Assembly (NCBI GenBank): GCA_946902875.1
Contig: OX336349.1
Location: 12,237,891 to 12,301,890 of the forward strand
Direction: 5' to 3'
From: Nematopogon swammerdamellus
Lineage: Eukaryota > Arthropoda > Insecta > Lepidoptera > Adelidae
Length of the DNA: 64,000 nt
Below the pieces are notes generated by a model. That model made no database searches. It saw nothing but the letters and a program-made list of their open reading frames with translations, and was not told the DNA's origin. A program made the translations under genes and the position numbers. Of this stretch, positions 1 to 12,400 are shown in pieces (position 1 is the stretch's first letter; every line of letters starts with the position of its first letter).

Positions 1-205
1 AATCTCTGCCCAGTACGCGTGGTGCGGAGGTGGAAAGGGGACGGCGGGATCACGTCAAACAACTTCTCCGAGTACTCCCGATGGTATAAGCGATAGAACA
101 ACTTAGGGAGCCGACATCCCTTCGGAGTTGCAGTGGTCCTAGATCGCGGGATACTTCGGAGCCACCTACTAGTCGCACGGCTCTACGCTGGGTCGAGTCC
201 AGCCA
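1..205 (-). mobile_element. Jockey-like LINE reverse transcriptase C-terminal tail (fragment)
   Basis: The minus strand reads RLWLDSTQRRAVRLVGG, LQLRRDVGSL and, after a frameshift, LFYRLYHREYSEKLFDVIPP, SPFHLRTTRTGQR. This is the LDS-QRRA-RLV ... RR-VGSL-FYR-YHG-CS-EL signature of Jockey-clade ORF2 C-termini. It is frameshifted and cut by the window edge. Confidence 0.75.
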
Positions 206-290
206 GAGGCGCATGAGAGACGCAAGCTGGTATTTGGCTGAGCCATCTCACAGGTGCGATCAGTACTTTAAGTGGTACAAAACTGGTGAA

Positions 291-1200
291 ACTTGACTAA
301 GACTTGGTCAAGGCATTTCACAGGAATACTAAGTATTCTGCGGAACTGGTGATTGGTGACTGTTGTTGGTTTGGTAAACTGTGGTGGTGGTGGATTTTGT
401 TTTTTGTTATTTACGTAGGACCATCTCTGATCGAAAATAATTTGGATTGGACTCAATTTTGAGTTGTGTCGATGACCTATTTTACCTTAATGCCGTTAGG
501 TGGAGTTATCTGGAAAACATCAAGACTTTTCTTACAAAATGTGTAAGTATATATTTTATATGTAGGTAATTTAAAAATGTATATTTTATCCATAATAAAT
601 AACAGTCATACATAAGACGCCAAAAAAATAAGAAATCCTATATAGAAATCACGGTGTCTGACCAGAGAGTGGTAGACGTACCTAAAACCCGAAAGCGGCG
701 TAAGAATACAGTTTAACGTACGAGTAGGTACTGTAGCCGGGTTTACCCGAAAGGTTTTCATGTACTGTAGCCCGGTTTCTTTATTAAAATACGTGAACTG
801 GGGTAATTTTAACGGGGCGTGACGTAAGTTTAAGACGTGACACTTTTCAAGGATACCGTTTTTTTTCGTCGTAAGTATAGATGGAAAGTAATCATTGTAA
901 TCAGTACATTTAAGCCAGCTTATGAAACACGGCCCCTTTTTCAGACACGGTGTGATAATGAAGAAGCGGAGATACCTATGTGGTTAATGGTAATAGAAAG
1001 TTAGTTAACGAAGTAGACGCCAGCACTTCGAGAACATTAAGTATAGGTAGTAGGTATAAGCGACTCTACTTTTTGTGAGTTATCATATCAAGCAATAAAT
1101 AAACAATCTGTGAGAATAAAGAAAGAAAACCATCGTTAGTGTCTTCAACTATGTAAGTAGCTCTTAAATAAACCATAATACAGTGGCTAGATTACATTAA
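291..1200. other. No feature recognised
   Basis: AT-rich, no coding exon or repeat family member that I can identify. Confidence 0.4.
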
Positions 1201-2039
1201 ATAAAAAGCTAACCAACTTTACGGTCGCTTTTGAAACGGTGAAAACAATGAGTTTCGCTTCCGTCGACACCTCTTGCTTCCCAGAATTGTCTGTTAACAC
1301 CATCTGCTTTGCGCCACCCACTAATAAACATGCATATAAAATACAAATAAACACATGCAGGAATAAAACAGGTAGCTTCCTCGAAGCTCACCCCGGCTAC
1401 CCAATTTATTCCACATCCGCTGTATTAAATTACCCAACCCGACGACAAAAAATATATGGTGGAGGGAATAATCCAATACACTCACGTGGCGACGCGATAT
1501 CCGATGGACGTATAGAGCCAGCCCGTCCAACCCTCCGCGGTAGTCAGGTAGTCAGCACGCTCAGTTTACTAACCGAGGGATTCAACCCCACAATGCTCGC
1601 TCAGTTATTGCGATTTTTTGTCACATTTCACGGTGCGACCGCAACGGACACACAATAAGGCAACAGGTGAATAGAGCATTAGTGGAAGCGACGACACAAT
1701 AGCGCACTCCCGTAAACAGTTAATAGGCCTCACGGCGGGCGAAAAAGTTACTGCTTCATCACAAAAGTGCGCATTATCACCACTGAAGTCGCGAACGACA
1801 CACTTCATCACTTTCGTAGATCATTTGAAAAAATCCACATCACCATCCGTAGATTGCCACTATCACACACTGCAGTCCACTACGCAAGCGTCTCGCGGCG
1901 TCTTCGTTCCGAACGAAAGCGCAGGTCAGTCTGTCCTTTATTGGCTGATAATTGTTCTAGATCATAGTTTGGTAGAGTTTTTGCTTCAGTTTTTGATGCG
2001 ACTGTGACGTTTTGAGGGTAGGAGAATGAGGTTAAGCAG

Positions 2040-2330
2040 GTCTTTTTGTTTGCGCGCGCGCGCGGGTGTCGACGGCTGAACGCAGACGCGCGAACGGTGG
2101 GACTAGAACGCGCTTACTACCGAACCGACCCAACGACTCTACCACCGTGCCTCCCGCGCCGCGCCCGCGCTCGCGCCTCCGCCCTTCCTCTCCTCCGCGC
2201 CGCCACGGCAGCAGTAGTAGTGCTCCTGTAGCGCCGTAGCACTGCCTTCCCCACTCCTGCGCCGCCCCGCACGCGATGCACACAGCGAAGCCGACGCGCG
2301 CGCGGTGAGATTTTATGTGGAATCTGCGAG
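2040..2330. promoter_or_regulatory. CpG-rich block, possible promoter or 5' exon
   Basis: Very GC- and CpG-rich (starts with a (GC)n run at 2052) in an otherwise AT-rich flank. Open frames here are composition artefacts. In an insect genome such a block often marks a first exon or promoter. No coding exon follows on the plus strand before 6.4 kb, so a minus-strand gene to the left is likelier. Orientation unproven. Confidence 0.3.
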
Positions 2331-2544
2331 GCAATAAAACAGATGGCAAGAGCACAGGGAATTCGAAGAGTGTTATAGAAAATGTGTCGATGATTCGATG
2401 ATGATTTTTGCAAGGTAGAGTAAAAGACGTGATTTGAAAATCATTTATATGTACTTACTCAGTAAGATAATTTAAGGGAGATCGAGGACAATAGGATGAA
2501 AACCTAGGCTTTGGAAATACACCCTCGATTACTTTCCTTTTTTT

Positions 2545-2680
2545 TTATAGAAAGCGCGACATGTGGCATCGTTTCACTTACGAGTAGGTGACATACGATG
2601 CCCATGGACATTCTGTGATGCACGGGGATTGCGAATGCCATGCCGGCCTGACAGGAGCCTTTTCACGCCCTTTTTGAAAA
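2545..2680 (+). repeat. Repeat family E copy 1
   Basis: AGAAAGCGCGACATGTGGCA with CGATGCCCATGGACATTCTG, recurring at 24.36 kb and 33.4 kb. No coding sense. Confidence 0.5.
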
Positions 2681-2699
2681 ACCCCAAGCTGTACTTGGG

Positions 2700-5600
2700 A
2701 GGAAATAGATGAGCAGGGAGTGCGTTCCCCATATTTTTCCCGGTTCTGTGAATAAAATACCTACAGAACCTTTATTGCTCTGCTAAGATATTGGTGCAAT
2801 GTGTGAACATTTAATTTCAAATTTTATCAGCCAAACTTCAGAACGTGAAATGAAGCAGAAACATGAAAGCATGAGCAAACACACACTGCACACACTGGTG
2901 CCAATTTCGCTAATGAAACTTCCAATATTTTCACCATTCGATCTAGAACTCTTAATGCTATTCAAATAAAGACCACTTTAAAGCATTATCGTTGGATTAA
3001 AGGTTGATGAGATTAGAGGAAATTATCGCAGCAATATAGAAGCATTTGCAATGCTTGCTGATGGGTTTAGCATGTTGAATCGTGTTATCGAGTAGTTGGC
3101 TGAAGTATGGTAGCTTTTAAGCTCCCATTAGACTGATGGATTAGCCACGGTATGTGTAAGTGGTGGATTAACCGTCCAATGATGTCGTCAGCAAAAAGCT
3201 CTCTAATGGGCGAAGGTACCTATCATTGCAAAGATCGTACACAGCCTCACAATTCAAGACATAATAAGGGAATATAGTGTTTTAACTCGGTAATTTTTTT
3301 ATAGAAATGATATAAAGGACTTTACACTCTTAGGTTTTGAAATGGAGTACGGGTATGAAACATCGTTTTAAGTAAGAGGCTCGAGGTATTAAATATTTTA
3401 TAAAAGTATTTTTTGGTCGTGGGTATGTTGCATTTTCGAAGTAGGAAAATATCTACACACTTTTTTGACCTCAATTGCCAATATACAAGATTTTCTGTAA
3501 ATACTTTGTTGATGCATTATGATATGGTAGGAGACATTTTTGTCGTATCAAACAAGATAAGGGGGTTTTTATTGCCAGTTCATATAATACCAAAATTACC
3601 AAAATTTACCTCAATAATCGATAATGTAACCCTAGTCAGCCTCAATTCAGTTCAGTTTCATTGAACCTATTGGTAATTTAGTCCTGATCCTATTGGTAAC
3701 TGGTGAATTGGCGAAAATTCTAATAAAGGAACACTCTTTGAATGCCCACACAACAGGGCTAAATATTTTGTTCAAAACAAAAAAAAATCAACTCTTCATA
3801 GAGGGTTTTAATTGTTAATTTGTGACAATTATAACGCCATAATAGATGGAAAGTTACTGTGCAAGTATGGTTATTTAATAAAAGAAGTTTTGGTAATGTT
3901 GTCCGTGATAGATTGTAATCAATAAATTTTATACAACGCCGTACAATCAATATATTATGTATAATCACATAAAGGTTTTCAATAAAACTCCACATTCGTT
4001 CACATCGCGTGCATGTTCTGGCATTCTTTTAGTTTTGAGATGAATTTTCACAAATCCACGCTTATTTTAGTTTCACGTGTTTCAAAAATAAATAAATTTA
4101 AATGTATTGCAAAAATAATGAATAAAGATATACATAATCACACCGTAGACACGAATAAAAGACAGAACAATAAAAAAGGAACTTGGGTACCTCTATTAGA
4201 TAATATTATCTACAATAGATAAGAACTAAATAAGTAAGTTTCGTGTGTGCGGTTTACCAATCTTGGAAATTATTTAAAATTTTTGGTCAGTTTTTTTTAC
4301 AGGTAACACTTTGACAATCTTATATATTTCGTACACTGACGAGTGTTTAAATCTGTCGTATTAAGCGAAAAAGTTGTCAAATTAATAATCAATTAATTAA
4401 GTAATAAATTGAATATGTAGGGGTCATTGTTTATTATTTGTTCATTTTATTTTGCAACGTATATGAGATGACTTCTGCGACTGAATGAACACACGGTATT
4501 TGTTGTAAATACCTAATACATGATTATTTTAATAAATCTATTTAAAGTCAATACACATAATAACAATGTTATAATAATTGTATGTATAATTTATTTTAAA
4601 GTGCATCTATAATTTTTTTTAAATATCTTTTCACAAATGAAAATGCTTACATACTTAAAACCACCGACATTGTTTGATTCAAAAGGACACAAATGAGTAA
4701 ATCGTTTTTAAGATAAAACTAATAAGCATTTATTATATTCTTTATTACAATCAAGTCTTTTTATTATACTTGAGCTTTTAGAACATACCTACAATTATGC
4801 ATTGGGACTTGCTTGATACACGTTTTAAACATTAATTTAGTTTCTTTCAGTTTAATGCACATTTTAAGTCACCTAGTATGGACCTCTCTTCTAACGAGAA
4901 AAATAGCGCATTCATCGAAAATGTAGGTAGTTAATTTTTAAACCGAAAAACTAACGAATTCAAATAGAAAGAAACTAAGTAAAAGATTAATTAATAAGGT
5001 ATTACGCAACTTATTCAAAATGAAAACGAGACTTGAATGTAGAGTTACTATACTGTTTACAATAAGATAAATAAATATCCATGACATTCATTTGTGAGCA
5101 CTTCAATGAAACAAGAATGCACTATATTTCCCCTAGTTATTTTGACACAGTTCTACACTAGAACAATTTATTTATTTAAGTTTATTTAAACTACCTAAAC
5201 TATCCACTAGGAGCTTTCAAACACGTTTCGATATATAAGACCTGAGACGCTATGTTCGCGAACATCACTACCTATACAATCTATGTGGTAGGTGGGCAAT
5301 CTGTACTAAGATCAACCGGATATTAGTATTTATTGATAGAATCAATAATAAGGGTAGGTTAGGTATTCATATTTTATTCGAATACTCAGTCACATACACC
5401 GATATAAATAAGAAATTTTACATATTTCAACAATATATTTTTATCACCTCCGAATTCGCTGATATAATTTTCACGTATCTATTTTAGAATAACACGGTTT
5501 AAAATAAATCTTTTAAAGCTATGATTCTTAAATTATCATTTAATCTTCTTGGAAAATAGGTTTAATAACTGACAATTTTAATAACTACTATCTACAATGA

Positions 5601-6150
5601 TGCTATGCTCTCATTTGAATCCTTTTACAAAATTTTTACATAGTAATCATACTAAAGTATAATTAACTTAAATAAATAAACTGTACGGGACGGGTTAATT
5701 TCAATAAGTATTTAATATTAGGGATTCTTAAAAATAACGTTGCATGTGTCATATGTTTTGCCAAAACACAATAAAAAAAAAAAACAAAAGTAAATAAATA
5801 ATGTAAGTAATTTTGCTCTTATTGGTTGGCACAACACTTTTATTTTTATTTTGATATAGTTATTAATTATTTCACATTTAATTACTTGTTTGTGTATATA
5901 GTATTTTTTGTCTGTATACTAACGAACTTCGTTAAAAAAAAATCATACTTATTTTTTATATCGATCTCAAATGTTTCACGATTATTGAACTGAGTCCTGA
6001 ATCCATATTGACTAGAACTAGAAATAGTAGGCTTGCTTGATATTCCAAAGTTAAAAGTAAAGTTTGATAAGCAAATTGTTATTTTATTAGTACAGCTGAT
6101 ATAAAATTAAAAATATGCAAGGAAATAAAACAAAACAAAAACATAGCTGG
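2700..6150. other. AT-rich region without recognised gene
   Basis: Only short chance ORFs and no splice-consistent coding exon on either strand. Part may be 3' UTR of the PDZ/PH gene (stop at 6447). Confidence 0.5.
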
Positions 6151-6153
6151 GTA

Positions 6154-6159
6154 TTTATT
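6154..6159 (-). terminator. Candidate polyadenylation signal of the PDZ/PH gene
   Basis: AATAAA on the minus strand 288 nt downstream of the stop. The AT-rich region below it holds further AATAAA-like hexamers, so the 3' UTR could be longer. Confidence 0.3.
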
Positions 6160-6446
6160 GTTCAGTATGTAATGTGATTCAATGTTATCAAATACTTGTT
6201 GGTTCCTACCTTTAGTGAATGAGGTCATATATTATTACTTAAGTATTTATATTTCGGCAAACAATTAATGTTTCAAATACATAGCACCCTCATATTGAAG
6301 TGGCTTCATCATTTAATTTTACACACACAGAATATTGATGAAATGTAATTAATTCTCTATACTAATGTATGTATGGGTGTTGTCAAGTACAGCTGCGGTA
6401 GGTGCTACAGATCTATCGATGTTTGCCTCGAGTATGGGATTATCGA

Positions 6447-6498
6447 TCAGCCAGCCTTCATCCATCGGTCTATAGAGTACTCCAGAGCCGCCATCCAC
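6447..6498 (-). CDS. Exon 35: PH2 C-terminal helix and stop
   Basis: Acceptor tttggtttgcag. One base completes Arg, then [16 protein letters not shown] and TGA. It supplies the missing PH helix with its invariant Trp and joins exon 34 in phase, so I place the true 3' coding end here, beyond the 2.4-kb intron that holds the foldback element. Confidence 0.92.
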
Positions 6499-9400
6499 CT
6501 GCAAACCAAAGAAAATACATTTATATTTATTTTGGTCGCTGCAATGGTGCTTATGCTATGCTGCTGTAAATGTATGTACTGCTTTGGAGTTAAATAGTAT
6601 GAAAATGAAAGTAGTTAGTTGTAACTTGTATTCTGAATTGAATCAAGCAAAGTTGACGGAACGCAGCGCAACTGCGTGAAACAATAATAGATGGAACCAT
6701 TCGGAATTTAGAGAGAGTTCGTCAAGGCGGTGGCAAAATTCGCTACGCGCTGGGTGGAAGCAGCGGACGGATCGGATTAAACCGCCTTGATTGGCAATAG
6801 AAGTGCGTTTATTCATCCGCACCGGACAGACGCACGCATCGGACCGTCAGCACTGCTAACTTGCGGATGGCGCCATTACAAATGGCGGTCGCGTCGGCAA
6901 TCCGATCGAACCGGGAATACAGTGTAAGCAGTACTTATAAAAATTTGTTTGATCCGATGCGTCCGATGCTTGCGGTGCGGTGCGTACTATGCGGACCTGT
7001 AAAAGCCACAATTATTTATAGGTTCAAAACCCACTCGGGATTCATTCATCTAAAATAATCAGGTTCCAATAAACAATTGCTCTGGAATCTGGAATCAGCA
7101 TCTGAAAAAAAGGTATTAGTCGTAAGACTATCACACCGCAACCGGTCTTTTTTTTTTTTTTTACTTACAAAGAAGGTCCCATTTTTCAGTTTTTCGCTGA
7201 TATCTCGAAAACGGTGCATCATAGGAAAAACTGTTCAATTACGGAATAAGAGGTGATAAAATTCTCTACAACTTTAATATATGCACTTTTTACCAATTCT
7301 CAATAGTTGTCGAGATATAAGGTCCGAAAAAAGGCCGATTTTATTATGATGCACCGTTTTCGAGATATATGCGAAAAACCGAAAAATGGGACCTTCTTTG
7401 TGCTCCCCCCCCTAGGGCGCACCCCCCAGTGGTGGGGACTTTTAGTATGTTTACCTCCTAACTAGTCAGAACAAAGTTCCGAAGTCAAACTTTCTGCTTT
7501 CGAGCTTTCCGGCTAGACCCCTTATTTGAGCACTCATTTACTACACTATTTGTCCGCCCTATATAAGGTGTTTCGTTAGTCGTGTCATTAACTTCGGGAG
7601 GGTTACATACACACTCAAATAAACACGTTACGCAAAAAAAAATTATATGTTTATGGTATTACTTGTCGAGAAATTTAACAAAACATGTTTGATACCTAAA
7701 CATTAACCTGTGTGTAACAGTAGGTAACTTGCATTGTACGGGGTCAATGACCGTATATATACTATGTTCAAACGCAGAACAGCTGTTTGTTGTAAGTAAG
7801 TCACAAGGTCACTATGATTGGTTTTTACAGCTACTTATTTGATTTTATTTTTTTGTTAGGAGAAAAAATGCTCCTATAAACATATGTTTTTTTCTTACGT
7901 AAAGTGTTTATTTGAGTGTGTATTATTTTTAAACAAAACAGCTTTACTCGCGATTCCTCATGCATGAGCTATGTGGCTCGACGTTTCGGGGCAAGCGTAT
8001 GGCCCATCATCAAGAGCACTCTGCCTGGTGCGACGGTTGGCAGAGAACTGTCAGATCTCCGTCCGTCGTTGACGAAGATTGTAGCTGTAGCCAGTGCGGG
8101 TAGTTTCCGTAGACGAGGGTTCAGGTGCGTTCCGGATCTCGGCGGATCGGATCTCGGAAAACGACACGTCCCACGTCTCGTCCGAGAGTCCATCGAAATC
8201 AAGAAGCACGACAACTTCAACCGAGAGGACGCCTTCAAGTTGTCGCCGATGTGGAACCCAGTCATAGCGCCGCTCAAGAGAAGAAGACACGACGAACACG
8301 ACCAGCCGTAAGTGGACACCGTCAGCGCCTTCTGTCTCTCCGCCCAGATCCGGAACGCACCTGAACCCTCGTCTACGGAAACTACCCGCACTGGCCACAG
8401 CTACAATCTTCGTCAACGACGGACGGAGATCTGACAGTTCTCTGCCAACGTTCGCACCAGGCAAAGTGCTCTTGATGATGGGCCATACGCTTGGCCCGAA
8501 ACGTCGAGCCACATAGCTCGTGAAGAACCGTGAGTAAAGCTGTTTTGTTTAAAAATAATATCTAACAACCACGGTAATTTAAAAACCCATATTGAGTGTG
8601 TATGTAACCCTCCCGAAGTTAATGACATGACTAACGAAACACCTTATATAAAAAATAGGGCAGTCGCCGTGGCCGGCCGGCTGGCGATTTAGTAGCGGTC
8701 ACTTTGTCCGCCCTAACTTAGGGCGGTCGCAGTGACCGACGACTGCTGGCTAGGGGCGAGCGGCATCGAAGCCGCTACTGCTGCTGGCACGTTCTGCAGT
8801 CTCTCGACTGCTGCAGCTGCCTGTGGTATGCTTCGGTCAGGAGAAAAGCGAATGAGTCGCGAATGTCGGTAAAAATTTGCTTGACAGTAGAGTAAACGGT
8901 ACCTCTTCTTATCCATCTCCGACTCGGTGTGGAAGTAGAAATGGCGCTGCTTGGGCTCAGCGGGCATCACTTCGAAGGCGAACTTGCGGCCGCCGGGCGA
9001 GCACTGCTGCACACGGTAACCGTGGAGGCAGGCCATACCTGTGTACACACATTCACCACCGCTCAACACAAATATATTTTATTGTATAATTTCATCCATA
9101 ACTGGGTAGGTAACCTACCCTATGGATGAGTTCCAGTTCAGGGGAGAGTCAGTTCTAAATTCAATGCGAAGAAGAACTGACAAGCAAACTTCGCAAGTCA
9201 CAATGTTTTGTTTAGTACCTTATAAGTATTATATTAAAGTAATTCAATAATTAACCCATAGTAGGTACCGCTCACAAGAACATTAATATTTACAGCATAA
9301 ACATGAATACTCAAGAATCTGACCACTCTAGGGTTCCGTAGCCAGGCACGCTGGTAGGGTCCCATAAAATCGGTCCATGTGGACCAACACCAAGGCTGTG

Positions 9401-12400
9401 TTCTCCTCTAGTCCAGTATAGCCAGCAATCCAGGTTAGTCTCTGGTATGGCACCTACCTTCTCGGAGGTGATATTGGCTGGTCAGAGCATGTGCTTTGGC
9501 CCCTCCGACTCAGCAATTAGATAAATTAGAACAAAAATTAGATAAAAATAAGAACATACATACAGAAAAGATTTCTAAAAATCGTCAATTTAGTTTTAGT
9601 ATCATACATAGAATCTACAAACGCAGTATCTCATAAAATTAAGTAACTTGCATGGGTTCGATGTTGAGGCTAACTTAATTTTGTTCGAATTCCACATTTA
9701 AACTGTATGTACGTCTCTACCCTTACCTTACTAGATGATAGGCTTTAACCCGTCCGAATTGATACCACCGTACTAAATGAAAGGTCGGTCGAAGCGGCTA
9801 TGTGAATAGTTTGTGTTTTCCGACTAGTTCAGCGTAGCCGGGACGACCAAAGGGACACACTAACATGGCAGCTTTTCCACCAAGCTGTTATGGGCCGACA
9901 TCATATATACATACATAAAGGCACGCCTGTTTCCAAGTGGGGTAGGCAGAGACAACGGACTTCCGTGTGCCACGATCCTGACACGATCTGCCGCACCTTC
10001 GACTTTCATAAAGTTTTACATACATGCTCTTCGGTTACGGGTCAACTGACCCTTTTTTGAGCATATGCCCGATCTGGTCCAGGTGCGTGCGTCTAGCTAG
10101 GGTGACCCTTCCCAACTCACATTCGCTCCATAAATGTATTTCGCTAGTCTCCTATCGTCCATTCTTCCATCGTGACCGAAGCATCGAAGCATTCCTTTCT
10201 CAATCCTTCATCTACTTTCAAACCACATCTCTCTCGCACACTATTTCTCAATCTATCTTTCATTGTAACTCCTACTCCATACAACTCACACACTCAACGC
10301 ACACATTTTCTGAGCATTTATCCTGCTGTCATGCTTCGTCTTCCATGCCCAACTTTCATTCCCTTACATCAATGTAGGAGCCAGCACTCCACCATGGACA
10401 GCCAAACGTGCCCTAGTGAAAATACTTTGGCTGATCGTAATAGCGTGCGACTCATAATAAGCTCATAAATCACGGCTGTGATTATTGATTGCAGCCAACA
10501 ATGCCAGATTTCAATATCAAAATATAATAATACTAACAACGGGCCACTGAACCCACTGCCACCCGTAAACTAGTCAGATACCGCTTCACCAAGATCTGCT
10601 CAAACAGTGATTATGCCCTCACCAAAAGCGCTCTTGCTGCTGCCGTCGGTATAAAAATAGAGACAGGCGTCCTTGAGCACGCAGTAACGCTTGGACCAGG
10701 ACTTCCACTTGGAGTCCAACTTGAAGAGATATCCGAAGCAGTCCGGCCGCGGCACAGATGACGGAGGCAGCTTCATGTTCCGCATAGATACTTCTAGCCA
10801 GCCGTCGCGCTGTCGACAGGGTAATATAGGCTTAGCATATAATCATCATTGTACACTATCATCATCATCATCAACACGTTATTATCTTCTGTCAGTAGGC
10901 TTCGGCCTCGGCTTCCCGTACAAATGTAATCGAAAGTTCACTTCAAAACAATTTGGCGTAGGATGATAGTGTTACTTTATAAGGAATTTTTTACTCAATA
11001 GGTACCATGTTAGGTTTACCCTGTAGGAAATTTTTTTAATAACTTAATACTATTTTTTATGTACCTACATAACCATATTTTGATAAAATTATATCTACAG
11101 AGACACAAATCTTGAGCAGAAAAGTCGACATAATGTAAAATTTTAACCCTATGCCAAACAGAAGCTTCGTTCGATTAGTAGAATAGAATAAAATAGAAAT
11201 GCTTTATTGCACACAAAAACACAGAGGTACACAAGACAGAAGATAGATAACATACAGAAGAGCAAGAAGTAGAGGTATGGAACACGATCGTGGTATGGAA
11301 GTAACTATTAAGTAATCTGTGGCATGGGAGCCGACGCGCACAAGTGCCCTAAACTTCCATCATTCTTAAAAGTTGTGTTTCTCGTTTATTCCAACGGTGA
11401 ACAACCACATTGGGATCATCGTTATCAACGTTTTCGTACTTTGAGTTCGACCACAGTACCAGCAAGCTCTTACGTAGATTGTGAGAAATCGTGTAGAATT
11501 TTGTAGGTAGACTGTAAACTGTAGAGTCGGCTCAAAAATTGACCAAAGGCAAACCTTTTAGTTTTATCTCGCTCTAACGACCAATGTGTGGCGCCATATT
11601 TATACTGCGCCAAAAAAAAAACATCGCAAAAGTTAAATGATCGTATAGTATAGTATGTCATTTGAACAGGCACATTATGGAAACAAAATATAATGTGCAT
11701 ACATACATACATACATACAACTCGCTACATCCAGACAATGGGGGTAAGCAGAGTAATAGGTGTTGTGCTGCAAGGACTCAGAGCACAACACCGACCGACC
11801 ACCACATCCAGTAAAGCTTTCGTCAAGATACCTAACTATCAAGCAGCAAGTAAGGCACGAAGACCCACCTGCTGCATGACTCGGTGGAAGGGCCACGCCA
11901 AGGTGAGAGGTGGCTATCCCGTCGCCCTTCAGCACGGCATCTCGTCCTTATCCCTTAGTCGCCTTTTATGACATGCACGGGGAGATATGCAGTGCGGCTA
12001 TTATTTTTAAGTACTAATAATTGTAACCCCACACGGTACTAATAATTGTAAAATGTTCGATTTCAGTTTTGATTCTTTTCGCCAATTTCGAAACTTTATA
12101 TCAATTTCACCTGTGAGCTAGCGTCAATGGCATGTGCGAGAACAGCGCGCCATCTAGCGGACGACTCTGCAGTGTCGGCTGCGAGTTGCAGTCGCGCTCC
12201 GCCGCTGCGCTGCAGTCGGAAGCCGTGCGATCGACCAGCGTCTTCTTCCACCAGTTGATAATTGATGAGCATTAGAGCCCCCACTGGGTGCATACTCTGC
12301 GGGGAAGAGAGTCCGTCAGAAACCAGTGGTTAACATTTTTCGAGATCCAACAATTCACGCAGACATTCTGCACTAGCAAGATTTTGAGAGATCATTACCA

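Noticed and set aside
1239..2413. Several 60-139 codon ORFs on both strands
   Set aside because: Composition-driven open frames in a CpG-rich block; Arg/Ala-rich with no recognisable domain.
7916..8512. Overlapping plus and minus ORFs of 131-153 codons
   Set aside because: They are mirror translations of the inverted arms of the foldback element, not host genes.
8713..8902. C-terminal coding extension of exon 34
   Set aside because: The true continuation is exon 35 (6447-6498), which completes the PH domain in phase; the extension is most likely intronic.
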